From Micrasema longulum (Eukaryota > Arthropoda > Insecta > Trichoptera > Brachycentridae), in assembly GCA_022494885.1 (NCBI GenBank), contig JAGVSM010001163.1:62001-126000 (forward strand): DNA of 64,000 nucleotides, given 5' to 3'. The notes under the pieces are model-generated. The model saw nothing but the letters and a program-made list of their open reading frames with translations, had not been told where the DNA came from and searched no databases. The position numbers and the translations under genes were made by a program. This document shows positions 46,415-55,640 of the stretch, in pieces. Positions within the stretch are counted from its first letter, which is position 1; every line of letters begins with the position of its first letter.

Positions 46415-46735
46415 TTGCAGTATGCATTAGTTGGTTTAAGTGGCCATTTTATACACTGTGTAACATTCACAAGTCTGCTTATGTTTGAATATCTGTATTC
46501 CTTTAATTATTCTATCTGTTGATCTTTGTGAAGTAAAAGAGCTGAAATCTTATGTGAGCGAGATTCTGACCTAATAAATTCACACACATACTGCAACGCC
46601 CGAAAACAATTTTTAGTTTTTCAATTCAATTCAAATAAATTAAATTAATTTATTCTTGTCAATTCTTGTCAACGAAAATTTAGACAAACTCAAAATATTG
46701 TTAATAATTTACTGGACCACAGATAAAGTCTAAAG
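46415..46735 (+). repeat. Repeat A copy
   Basis: GCATTAGTTGGTTTAAGTGG, CCATTTTATACACTGTGTAA, CATTCACAAGTCTGCTTATG, AAAGAGCTGAAATC, ACATACTGCAACGCCCG and ACTCAAAATATTG in repeat A order. Confidence 0.75.
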
Positions 46736-46739
46736 TATT

Positions 46740-47355
46740 ATTAAGTTTTTTTTTAAAAAACCTGATCGATTGAACATGTATAATATAACTGTGTTGTTAC
46801 AAAATTATTCATTTATTTGATTTCTAATCGAACCGAATTTCAGCTTAATCAATGCGTCCATTCTTTTAATCAAATTGGAATTTACAAACGTAGTTTTTTT
46901 CAAATTCTGAAAAACGATTTTTATTTATATGTTTCAAGAACAGTAAATTTTCTTGCATAGTAAATTGATATTTGTTCCATATTCATATTTTATTCGGGAC
47001 GACTCATAAAATATCGAATAAATAGATTCAAAATATACATTCACGTGTCACTTCGATCATGAATATTTTCTACTTTCCATATATCGCATCAAAATACCTT
47101 CAGAACGCTTTTCCAACAAATAATCTATTCAAATCCGTTCGAGATGGCTGCATTCTCATTAATATCATAATATTTTTTTGATCCATGATGATGGAATCAA
47201 TGAGTTCTGATTATGTTTTCGATTATCATAAATCAAAAAGAATACTTTCAGATAATTTCATAGTTCTCTGGGCGCATACGTGCGAGAAAAAATAAAACCC
47301 TTAAATCAATATGATCAATATTTAAAGCATTAACTTTGTGGTCAAACACTTAAAG
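46740..47355. other. AT-rich, nothing recognised
   Basis: No exon or known repeat. Confidence 0.45.
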
Positions 47356-47363
47356 AAATGTTA

Positions 47364-47461
47364 CTAAATATTTGTATATAACCACCCACCAAAGAGATGG
47401 GTACGTCTCAAAACCGGTAGACATAGAAAATACGGTTAGTGGTTATATACAAATATTTAAT
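47364..47461. repeat. Hairpin with AAAACCGGT loop motif
   Basis: TAAATATTTGTATATAACCA (about 47365) pairs exactly with its complement ending near 47461 (TGGTTATATACAAATATTTA). The loop contains CAAAGAGATGGGTACGTCTC then AAAACCGGTAGACA, with a short GAGA/TCTC stem. The architecture recalls the 16.5-kb hairpin. Confidence 0.75.
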
Positions 47462-47689
47462 AACATTTATTACTCTAATGTCAAGTTCATTAAATTCAGT
47501 ATTGATCATAAAGACTCAAAACATCATATTTATAATCCCATTTTTTATATTTTCATTTTTTTATTTTTTATTTTATTTTAATAGTATAATTATACATTTT
47601 AACAATTTAAAAAGAAAATCTCTTGTTATATTTTTACTTAAACTTAAATCCCACTAAGCCATTTTCTGTAGCTTGTTGGTGTATTCTTA

Positions 47690-47850
47690 TTCTTTGAAAT
47701 GAGGGTCAGTGGTATATAAGCTCTTGACGTCACTGTGACCCGTGTAGATCTATTGTGATCGGTCTCCGTAAATTAGTTCCCACTCTCCAAGATCAGGTCT
47801 TTAAAGGAAATGGCTACCGTGTGAAGAGCGAGTAATCTATTCAAATTTAT
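47690..47850 (-). mobile_element. R1/I-type LINE 3' fragment
   Basis: GAGGGTCAGTGGTATATAAG, TCTTGACGTCACTGTGACCC and AGATCTATTGTGATCGGTCT match the 34.77-34.86-kb block in the same orientation (GGGGGTCAGTGCTATAATCG, CTGACGTCACTGCGACC). Confidence 0.65.
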
Positions 47851-47859
47851 TAAACACTC

Positions 47860-48600
47860 TATTCAATTAAATATATAGAGGTCATAATAGATTACAACCG
47901 AAGCTGGAAAAAACAAATTAAAGAAACATAAAAAAATGCACAGAAATTGGCATACATTTATTAAATCTTGAATGCTCAACATGTGAGGCAAAAAGGTTAA
48001 TTTGCTTTTTGCAAATGAAAGCCATTGTTTTGGCATATAACCAAGAGCGGCTGCTCTCGTTAAATGTTTGAACCGCGAAAAACAGCAATACCAGTCTTTA
48101 AATACTCTTAAATATTGGTAGAAAACGACTTATTGAATTGACAAAACATTTTTTAATAAAACCGGCTGAGTCATATAAGATGAAGATTGACCTAACCAAA
48201 AGACATTCCATATTCCTGTTCTAATACTCAAGTATTAAATTGATTGAACACCTTGCTAGAATGAACCTTTCTGTTACTTCTAGCTTAAAGATGTAGGTCT
48301 GCAGTGCAGATGAGGAATCTCCTATACACATTCTATGTGAATGTGATACTTTACATCATAAAAGAAGCTACATCTTCGGGGGACCACTAGGTAAACCTGA
48401 ATGTTAAAGAGCTCGCTCCTTACCTAATAGCCCGATACTTTATGGATCTGGGCTTGGAGGGGGTGATTTAGCAAAATGAGAACTCTCGTCTTCCACACAA
48501 TTGCCAGGCTCTTTGAGGGCCTAGGCTTGGAGGGCGAGAACTGAACGGAAACCGGTCACAATAGATCTTCATAGGTTGCATTGACGTCAAAAGCTTGTAT
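47860..48600 (+). mobile_element. R1/I-type LINE fragment
   Basis: Starts with a residue string like VIIDYNRSWKKQIKET (the V.LD....W..H segment after RT) and continues, with stops, to the knuckle region (GTCTGCAGTGCAGATGAGGA, TTTACATCATAAAAGAAGC, GATACTTTATGGATCTGGGC, GGGCGAGAACTGAACGG). Together with the oppositely oriented fragment at 47690-47850 this forms a head-to-head arrangement. Confidence 0.65.
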
Positions 48601-48602
48601 AG

Positions 48603-48789
48603 ATCGGGTTGTGGTCCTGTGGCTAGTGTCTCGGACTCACGGACCAAAGGTCTGTGGTTCAAATCCCACTCTACTATAACTCGATTCCCATTTTCTAATA
48701 GTGAGTTAGTTACAACTCGTTAAAAATGGCCCTTAAAATTAAATATTTGGGTAAATCATAAGAACGCAAATATTTCTTTAAAAAAAAAA
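48603..48789 (+). repeat. SINE-A, near-complete copy
   Basis: ATCGGGTTGTGGTCCTGTGG, GGACTCACGGACCAAAGGTC, B box GGTTCAAATCCC (one change), then the standard body and A tail. Very similar to the 10.34-kb copy, so probably young. Confidence 0.8.
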
Positions 48790-48833
48790 TGTACCAAATA
48801 AAAAAAAAAAACATTTTTGCTATTGTAGTCTAA

Positions 48834-49057
48834 TACCCATATGCAGCGACAAACCTTAAGGTGAGGAGAGTACATTCTATTGTCTTCACCTGCGGGTTAT
48901 TCTCTGCATTTGAAATTAGAATGTACTTTCCTCGCCTTAAGTTTTGTCCCTTAAGGTGAGGAGAGTACATTCTATTGTCTTTACCTGCGGGTTATTCTCT
49001 GCATTTGAAATTGGAATGTACTTTCCTCACCTTAAGTTTTGTCTCTGCATACGGGTA
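48834..49057. mobile_element. Harbinger-like MITE with tandem core, TAA duplication
   Basis: The ends are TACCCATATGCAGCGACAAA (48834 on) and, reversed, TACCCGTATGCAGAGACAAA (ending 49057), about 45 bases of near-perfect inverted repeat including CTTAAGGTGAGG. TAA flanks both sides (48831-48833, 49058-49060), the TWA duplication typical of PIF/Harbinger elements. The core CTTAAGGTGAGGAGAGTACA occurs twice with a 95-base period (48855, 48950), each unit itself carrying inverted CTTAAGG/CCTTAAG ends. Confidence 0.85.
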
Positions 49058-49351
49058 TAATGGTCATTGATAGATACTACAGCAGTAAAAAAGAATATTT
49101 TAAAGAAGATTTAAGCATTCACTATTCCGTTTTTACTATTACATTAGTTTTATTTTTAAATACTCCTGAAAGAGCTGAAACTATTTTAATTATACAAAAA
49201 TTCTTCATTTTAAACCATTAATCGAACTCCTATTTTGTCTAATAATCCAGCTTTGTCTGCACACATTTGACATACTTTAAAAAAAATCTGATTGTTGAAT
49301 AAATATTTTTCTTTTATAACGTTAATATTTTTTTAAATATTTATTTCGCAG

Positions 49352-49506
49352 CTTTAGACGCTCCACAGTTTCTGGAAATGCTAGGCCATGAATTGGTGGC
49401 CAGGTGTTGTTCCGGGAGACTAGAAAGGGCTCTTCGGTGCCTTGGAGGAGATCTGCAGGATTTTTTAGCTACCTTGGATAGCGTTCACGATGTTCTTTAT
49501 AATCAG
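49352..49506 (+). CDS. Gycalpha99B: Soluble guanylate cyclase alpha subunit, internal exon 3 of 5 seen (H-NOX-like core)
   Basis: 155 bases; acceptor TTTATTTCGCAG, donor CAG|GTGAGC at 49507. Begins phase 1 (CT completes serine) and reads LDAPQFLEMLGHELVARCCS, then GRLERALRCLGGDLQDFLAT and LDSVHDVLYNQ, ending on a codon boundary. This corresponds to the central helices of the H-NOX-like fold of soluble cyclase subunits, where LGG.L.DFL..LD...D is conserved. The histidine of SVHDVL (codon 49486-49488) sits where the beta subunit has its haem-ligating histidine; alpha subunits are generally held not to bind haem. A frame reading through the donor is an artefact of the intron. Confidence 0.95.
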
Positions 49507-49794
49507 GTGAGCAGAGAAATTACGTTAATATATTTTTATAAACGACAATTAATTTGCATTTTAGTTTCAAAACATATTTCAATATACGAGTAAGGGGGGG
49601 TAAAAATATTATAGAATAGTGTTCATTAAATCTCCTGAGATATTTGGACTAAACATAAGGAAGCTTTAGTAATATACAAGCAAACACTCTCAAAAACACG
49701 ATCTGACTACTCTTTATACAAAAATATTTTCGTATTTCCTCTTTGAATTATGTCACTAGTACAATTATCTAAAATATCATTTACCCTTAGACTA

Positions 49795-50330
49795 ACAAAG
49801 TACAACAGAGATAGAGAACATTTAAGATAAGGATATATGGAAGTTTAGGCATTTTCAGTGCCTATGACCTGTCATTGGCTGATTTAAGTGGCCATTTTAC
49901 ACACTGTGTAGCACTCACCGTTTTGCCTATGTTTGAACATCCATATTTCTTGAATTCTTCTATTTGTTGATTTTATTGAAGTTAAAGGGCTGAAACCTTT
50001 ATTGTTGTAAATAAATTCATCTGATTGAATTATTTCACAGGCAATGCCTGAAAACAATTAGCCTATTTTAAAACTTCTTCTTGGATCAGATGGTTTTATT
50101 ACGATATTTTTAGTTTGTCCAAATGTTTGTAGACAACATACTGGATTTCACATCTTAAGAAGTCCTATCTAAAATATCTAGGATATCCTTCTATAAAATG
50201 TTTTCTATCTGTGTTGTAATGTGTTAATCTTAATGAATCCCTAGGTGGTGAAATCCAGTATTTTGTCTACAAATATTTGGGCAAACTCAAAATATCGTAA
50301 CCTTTAGACTGCCAAACAACGATATTTTAT
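49795..50330 (+). repeat. Repeat A, long copy
   Basis: TACAACAGAGATAGAGAACA, AGTGCCTATGACCTGTCATT, GGCTGATTTAAGTGGCCATT, TTACACACTGTGTAGCACTC, AGGGCTGAAACC, GGCAATGCCTG and GTCCAAATGTTTGTAGACAA in order, then an inverted end (CTAGGTGGTGAAATCCAG, AAATATTTGGGCAAACTC). Gives the longest uninterrupted view of the unit. Confidence 0.8.
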
Positions 50331-50699
50331 GGTCGTTGTAATCCAGGCATTAAAATTTTAACCTGATTGTTTCGTCATAATTCTTTAACAGGAAACGAGG
50401 TTTGACTTTTCTTCATACAAGAGTATTCCCGTATTTTCTCTATTGATTATGGCATAAGTGCAATGTTTTTTACACAACATAGAATTTTAACAATGGCGCG
50501 ATTACATTGTTTTGCTTTTTTAATAAATTGTATCTTTTGAGATGCTTGAGGTGCTTTGGCACCTAGAACCATATAAAAACCCACAAAACCACCCAGTTTC
50601 ATCTGTAGTCTTTGGCATACAAATGAAATAAATAAATATATGAAATAATGAATCAAAAGCAAAAAGTTCCGAAACGAAAAGTTTTATTCTGATACTCTA

Positions 50700-52010
50700 A
50701 GTAAATAAATAAGTAAATTAATTCAAATTGGTATTCGCGGAAATGTTTTATCTTGGTTTCAAAGTTACTTAAGAGAACGTCAAGAGATAGTGAAACTTAA
50801 TGATACTTTTAGTAATAAAATAATTTGTTCAGATTTTGGGATACCGCAAGGAACAGTAATTGGACCTATTTTATTTATTATATGTGTTATTAATATTTTT
50901 AATATACAAAATATGAATGGTGATATTATTTCATATGCTGATGATACCGTACTCATTATAAGGGGACTTCATGGGACGAAGTAAATTTAATAAAATATAG
51001 ATATTAATAAATAAAAAGAATGGTTTGATGACAATATTTTGTCTCTGAATTCTAAAAAAACATATTACATCACTTTTACATTGAAAGAACAAATTATACC
51101 TCCTATAAATATTTGTATACAAACAAAAAAATGCAATGAAGGATATCAGTTTCATAATGATTATTGCCTTCAAATTACTGAAAAAAACAGCATTAAATAT
51201 TTAAGCATTATAATTGATAAAAATATAAAATGGAAGGAGCAAATAAATAATATTGTAAATAGAATGAGAAAACTTATATATGCATTTATTAGATTAAGGA
51301 ATATATTAACCATCGAAAAATTAAAATCAATTTACTTTGCATTCGCTCAATCCATATTTCAGTACGGAATAATCGGATGGGGTGGTGCTTTTAAAACAAA
51401 TATTTTACCAGTTGCAAAAATACAAAAATTAATTATAAAAGTTATTTTTAAAAAACCGTCGACTTTTCCCACAGATCAGTTATTTAAAAAATTTGAGGTT
51501 TAGAAATAAAATTGCTATAAAAAAAAATTGTTTGCTTCAAATACATGAAGATAAAATAAAAAGTAGTATTTCTAGGTCTCAAAACATAAGTACGCGACCT
51601 AGAACAGGTGATAATATCTTAATTCCTAAATTAAAAACAACTACTGCACAACATCATTATACTTACAGAGGAATATTTTTCTTTAATGAAATGAACAAAG
51701 ATAATAAAAAGTACAGTCAGGAATACAATATATTTAAAAAAGAAGTAAAAAAATACATCTGTAATTCTTTTCTATGTAACACTGTTTGAAAACATCGTTA
51801 ATATCTTTTTTGTAATTTATATATGTTATTTTAAAAATATTATTGATTAAAATAAAATGATCTATTGTAAGACGTCACTCCCCATTATGTACACAAGAAT
51901 TGTTTATTTCTTTTACGTAATGGGAAACGTTATTGTAAATATATGTATTTGTTTATTGTAAAAAAATGTATTTAGTTGTAATATTGTATTTTAATTTGCT
52001 ATTAATAAAT
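50700..52010 (+). mobile_element. LINE RT fragment, E family
   Basis: The frame from about 50703 reads LIQIGIRGNVLSWFQSYLRE, GIPQGTVIGPILFIICVINI and ISYADDTVLIIRGLHGTK (RT palm with YADD). After a frameshift, 51039-51503 gives LNSKKTYYITF, IKYLSIIIDKNIKWKEQINN and QSIFQYGIIGWGGAFKT; 51493-51789 gives RNKIAIKKNCLLQIHEDK and the C-terminus. The 3' region to about 52010 is AT-rich. The 5' half of RT and the endonuclease are missing. A related fragment is at 16.64-17.2 kb. Confidence 0.87.
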
Positions 52011-52011
52011 C

Positions 52012-52780
52012 AATTGAGCGTAGTTAAGCAGAAAGCAGGCAGCCATAGAAAAGTGAAACTGAGGAAAAGAACTTTTGTTAGAAAAAAAATCAAATATGTT
52101 AATGACTAGATTTAATGATTTTTATGACAGCCAAATGTAACAATAAATAAAACCTTATAGTAACTCTGAACGTTTAGTGATATTAATTTTCATGACATTT
52201 TAGCATCACGAAATTTTCAGAAGGTGATTATTACAGTTTTTTGTATGAAGCGGACTAGCTTTTTTAAGCAAAACATAGAATTGACCTTCCTCAACACCAG
52301 TATCTCATTTTCTCAAAATTGTGGACTGGCTGCTTTCTGTATAACTACAATCAATTGAACGTCGTTATGCAAAAAGCAGCCAGCCATAGAAAAGTGAAAC
52401 TGAGATAATTGCACTTTTGTGAAGCGAATGAATTATCCAATCTCAGACAAACAGTCGAATGTTTTTGACTTTCCAAAATGATAAACAATGAATACATAAT
52501 GTTTTTTTTAAATTAAAGAAGAATCTTCTGTCAGTTTTAATGAATTTTAAAGTACCATAAGATTTTTCTAATGCTGTGGGTGTGTTTTCTGCAAATTGAG
52601 AATTGCCGTTTCTGTGATCGACACCATTTTCAGAAAGTGGTAATTATAGTTTTTTTTATGAAAGCAGTCTGGCTGTTTTTGACAGAACATAGAATTGACC
52701 TTACTGCACCTGATAACATAAATTTCTCATTTTTTTTTATTGTGGACTGGCTGCTTTCTGCATAACTACAATCAATAGCT
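52012..52780 (+). mobile_element. MITE D, two copies head to tail
   Basis: Copy 1 (about 52012-52355) starts GTAGTTAAGCAGAAAGCAGG and ends GGACTGGCTGCTTTCTGTAT. Copy 2 (about 52345-52780) starts TTGAACGTCGTTATGCAAAA and ends GACTGGCTGCTTTCTGCATA. The two share the junction CTACAATCAATTGAACG. Internal blocks match each other (GACCTT, CATTTTCAGAA, TTTTTTTATGAA) and the 8.8-kb copy. Confidence 0.8.
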
Positions 52781-53207
52781 CCTCTACTGCATATCGTATT
52801 AACATAATTTGATGGTTAATTAATTAATTAAAATAAACAGTCGAAAGATATAGTTAAATAAATATAACAAAGGATATTCAATTCAATGAATAAATATTAA
52901 TAAAGACCCGATTCACTTCACTGTGAAAATGTTTCTAAACAGTATTTCAAATATTAAACTAGAGTCAGTACTAAGTATTGCAATTAACGGAGAAAATTGA
53001 AACGCTAATCTACTTTATTATAAATACAACATAGAAATCTGGTTTATATATTCACAGCAACATCGACCTTAAATTATTACGAAATTATTTCAACATTGAA
53101 AACCAAAACATATCATGTTTTTGTTTTTAATGCGGTTTTCCTGAGAGTATTTTGCAAACTACTCTGAAAAAATCTTAAATCATCTAGGATTTTCCTTCTT
53201 CTTCCAG

Positions 53208-53419
53208 GACGACCCTTCCCAGAATCCCGGACAGGAGTACGAAGCAGCTTTTGTCTGCAGCCCCACAAGACATGGCCAGCTGGAATTGCACTTTACAACT
53301 GAAAGAGAACCAGTTGCCTACCTCTTAGTGGGAAGCCTCAAGGCAATAGCCCAGATATACTACAATACGACTGCTGTCATAGAGTTTCACAGATACAGCA
53401 ATGACCCGAGACATTTTAG
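53208..53419 (+). CDS. Gycalpha99B: Soluble guanylate cyclase alpha subunit, internal exon 4 of 5 seen
   Basis: 212 bases from acceptor TTCTTCTTCCAG, starting on a codon boundary: DDPSQNPGQEYEAAFVCSPT, RHGQLELHFTTEREPVAYLL, VGSLKAIAQIYYNTTAVIEF, HRYSNDPRHF and the first two bases of an arginine codon. It completes the H-NOX-like domain. The haem-pocket YxSxR motif of beta subunits is here F-T-T-E-R (53292-53306): arginine kept, tyrosine and serine replaced conservatively. The donor is AG|GCAAGT, a GC donor; the nearest GT (53425-53426) would break the frame with exon 5. Confidence 0.95.
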
Positions 53420-53425
53420 GCAAGT
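53420..53425 (+). other. Non-canonical GC splice donor
   Basis: GCAAGT directly after AG at 53418-53419 matches the strong consensus of the minor GC-AG intron class. Joining 53419 to 54979 yields HFRYEITAI in frame. Confidence 0.85.
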
Positions 53426-54270
53426 TGTTTTATTTTTATTTAAATGAAGTAAAAAATAAATGAATTTCCAACCAATTCGAAAAAAAAAACAATAAAACGA
53501 AGAAACATCGCAAGTAGGCATCAGTGTGTGTCTGGTTCACTGACGGCTCCTGACCAAAAATATGGGCAGTGCATTTCTTTATAAACTTATATATTCAGTT
53601 CTATAATATTATAACAATATGATAGGTCTGACGTGATGAATTGGCAATAGTATGACAAATTACAACCCGCGCATCGGAACAAGGAACGCTAAATTTACCT
53701 AACATTATACGCACGTTATAAGATACTAAATCAACTAAATTCGTAATAATATCATGTCATTACACATGTTCAAAGTGACTTTGCAAACGAACTTCAAACT
53801 TCAAATCTGCGCATGCGTTGGCAATGCCCGAAGTATGTAAATGACCTTCTCCCTCTAACGCACGATTCATCGGTATAAAGCGTTATCTATCTCGCTCAAA
53901 TGACGATCTTAGGAGAAATTACATATTTCTTAAAAATTCAGGGTAAAGAATTGTGCAAAACAGAACATGCACAGGGACGATTGCGCATGCGTAGACAAGA
54001 TGAGAAAATCGTCCGCTAGAGTCGATCTCGCTAGATCTTTTGGCGCTAGTATTGAATATTATGGTGTTTACGTGTATAATATTGCACCGAATCCCGGTTT
54101 CTTTGTACTTATAATATATTTTTACTATCAATAAAATTAATAATTTATTTCCACATATTTTTACTTGGCAGTGCACTGCACTTATGCACATACTAAGGAA
54201 CCGCCTCTGGTCTGGTTAATAATAAAAACCAAATATTTTACATAAAACTTTGTAAAACATGTAATTTGGG
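53426..54270. other. Intron sequence, nothing recognised
   Basis: Contains GC-richer pockets (for example CGCATGCGTTGGCAATGCCC near 53812) and the minus-strand frame 53919-54191, none with a recognised domain. Confidence 0.4.
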
Positions 54271-54271
54271 G

Positions 54272-54425
54272 GGTCGATAGTGTAATGGTTATAAGGATTC
54301 ACGCCGGGAAGGCTCCGGATTCGATTTTGGTGAGAACACAAAAACTGGGCATGATTTTTCTCAAGTCTGGGTATTTTGTACTGTAATTTACCAATTAATT
54401 GGGCCTCATGGCGTTGATGCAAAAA
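54272..54425 (+). repeat. tRNA-like SINE or tRNA relic (single copy)
   Basis: GTCGATAGTGTAATGGTTAT resembles the A-box half of tRNAs of the Asp/Glu/Gly type and CCGGATTCGATTTTGG the B-box half, about 30 bases apart. The stem pairings look poor and about 80 bases of unrelated tail follow (GGGCATGATTTTTCTCAAGT, TTGGGCCTCATGGCG), so a SINE is more likely than a working tRNA gene. Confidence 0.5.
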
Positions 54426-54512
54426 AAACATAATAATGTTAAAAAAATATGAGTACACTGAATGCAAAAATGCAAAAATTTTGGAGTTTTTTTTTTTAAA
54501 AAAGAGCCAATA

Positions 54513-54700
54513 AAATCGGGTTGTGGTACTGTGGCTAGTGTTGCGGACTCATGGTTTAGAGGTCCGAGGTTTGAAACTAACTCTATCCCAACTTGATTTC
54601 CATTTTCTCAAAGTGAGTTATTTACAACTCGTTGGAAATGGCCCCAAAATCAAAATATTTGGATAAATAATAAGAACGCAATTATTTCATTTAAAAAAAT
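54513..54700 (+). repeat. SINE-A copy
   Basis: AATCGGGTTGTGGTACTGTG, a worn B box (GGTTTGAAAC), TTTCTCAAAGTGAGTTATTT and TAATAAGAACGCAATTATTT. It lies in the 1.6-kb intron just upstream of exon 5. Confidence 0.8.
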
Positions 54701-54814
54701 ATATTTTTCTTTTATAAACAACGAAAAAATCATTATCATGGAATTCCATCGCGCATGTATCAAACAAACATACGCCAAACATAAATAAATAAAAAAAGAA
54801 AATGTGGAATTCTT

Positions 54815-54950
54815 AAAGTCTGATCATTTACAGGGCTAATGATTTGTGATTAAAGTGGCCACACTTCCCCTCGTTTAAAATAAATTTCAATCTTAATTAC
54901 TCCCTAGAAAGCAAAATTCATCATTGTCGACATGCATTTGGACAAGAACA
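54815..54950 (+). repeat. Repeat A, short degenerate copy
   Basis: CATTTACAGGGCTAATGATT, AAAGTGGCCACACTTC and CTCCCTAGAAAGCAAAATTC keep fragments of the core and of one end. It lies within 30 bases of the exon 5 acceptor. Confidence 0.5.
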
Positions 54951-54978
54951 AAATAATTTTAAAAAATTGTTTCTATAG

Positions 54979-55223
54979 ATACGAAATTACCGCCATTCCT
55001 CACGCCGCCCCTGCCACCTCCAAGGGTCGCCCACCGCCCTCAACCATTCCTGCAGAATCCGACCAGTCTGATGATGATGCTGATGACGACCTTTTCGAAG
55101 GATCCAAGGATCCCGAAAAACTGTCTACGGAAGCGGCAGACCTGAAGATGGGAGTAGGAAGCTTTTGCAAAGCGTTTCCTTGGCATTTTGTCATCGATAG
55201 AAAAATGGAAATCGTCCAACTGG
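54979..55223 (+). CDS. Gycalpha99B: Soluble guanylate cyclase alpha subunit, internal exon 5 of 5 seen
   Basis: 245 bases; acceptor TTTCTATAG, donor G|GTAAGTG at 55224. The first A completes arginine, then YEITAIPHAAPATSKGRPPP, STIPAESDQSDDDADDDLFE and GSKDPEKLSTEAADLKMG follow, a proline-rich and strongly acidic linker. After it comes GSFCKAFPWHFVIDRKMEIV and QL, the start of the H-NOX-associated (PAS-like) domain that mediates dimerisation. One base of a glycine codon remains. The FCK.FPWHF motif marks an alpha subunit. The linker is the least conserved part and looks lineage-specific. No further exon is seen in the last 8.7 kb. Confidence 0.95.
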
Positions 55224-55319
55224 GTAAGTGATTTTCATATATCGAAAAAATATAATCTTTTGACTCGTTTTTTTTATGTATCTATTTCAAAGAATTATCA
55301 AAAATCGCATTTTGGTCAA

Positions 55320-55640
55320 ATAAATAAGCGTAACCGCACAACGTTGATTTGGGTGCATGGACAAGGGGGCAGCTGTTGAATTAGCTAGGCTGGAAGTTTA
55401 AGATGAGACTTAGGCTGTGAACCAGGAAGCAGAGTTTAATGCTCTGGCTTAAAGTACCTTTTAAGCACTATGTGATGGAACAATTTCACAAGGTTTTGCA
55501 AAGCTTTGTTTTCATCTACTAAAAGTAAGCTGAATCACAGTGAAGGTTATACTAGAGCTCTTACAAGGCACTGCATATTGGGAATGAATCTGATTTAAAT
55601 TTTAGATGCAAGTAACGCGTTGCAGGTTATAAAAAAATTG
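55320..55640 (+). mobile_element. LINE RNase H-domain relic
   Basis: RNRTTLIWVHGQGG (about 55328-55369) resembles the V.L.WVPGH.G step of the RNase H domain in R1/I-like LINEs. A later frame gives YTRALTRHCILGMNL (about 55550-55590), matching the LTGHC.LG segment that follows it. Several stops intervene. The knuckle-bearing LINE ends elsewhere in the window may be from the same family. Confidence 0.6.

Larger units (their letters stand above)
27520..55223 (+). other. Gycalpha99B: Gene span: soluble guanylate cyclase alpha subunit (partial)
   Basis: The five exons here total 778 bases and join without a stop. Soluble guanylate cyclase is a cytosolic alpha/beta heterodimer that makes cGMP from GTP when nitric oxide binds the haem of the beta subunit. 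The alpha partner has a related but haem-less N-terminal fold. The identity comes from the H-NOX-like exons at 49.4 and 53.2 kb and from FCKAFPWHFVIDRKMEIVQL in the last exon, which fits alpha rather than beta or NO-insensitive 88E/89D-type subunits. Missing here are the N-terminus and everything after the start of the H-NOX-associated domain, including the cyclase domain. Introns are long and filled with transposons. Confidence 0.9.

Noticed and set aside
48834..49057. Two independent MITE insertions side by side
   Set aside because: There is only one pair of outer TACCC ends and one pair of TAA flanks, so internal tandem duplication is simpler.
53425..53426. GT at 53425 as donor of the fourth seen intron
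   Set aside because: Its context is weak and it would put the following exon out of frame, while the GC donor five bases earlier is strong and in frame.
54272..54345. Functional tRNA gene
   Set aside because: A- and B-box-like words are present, but the arms do not pair convincingly and a non-tRNA tail follows, as in a SINE.
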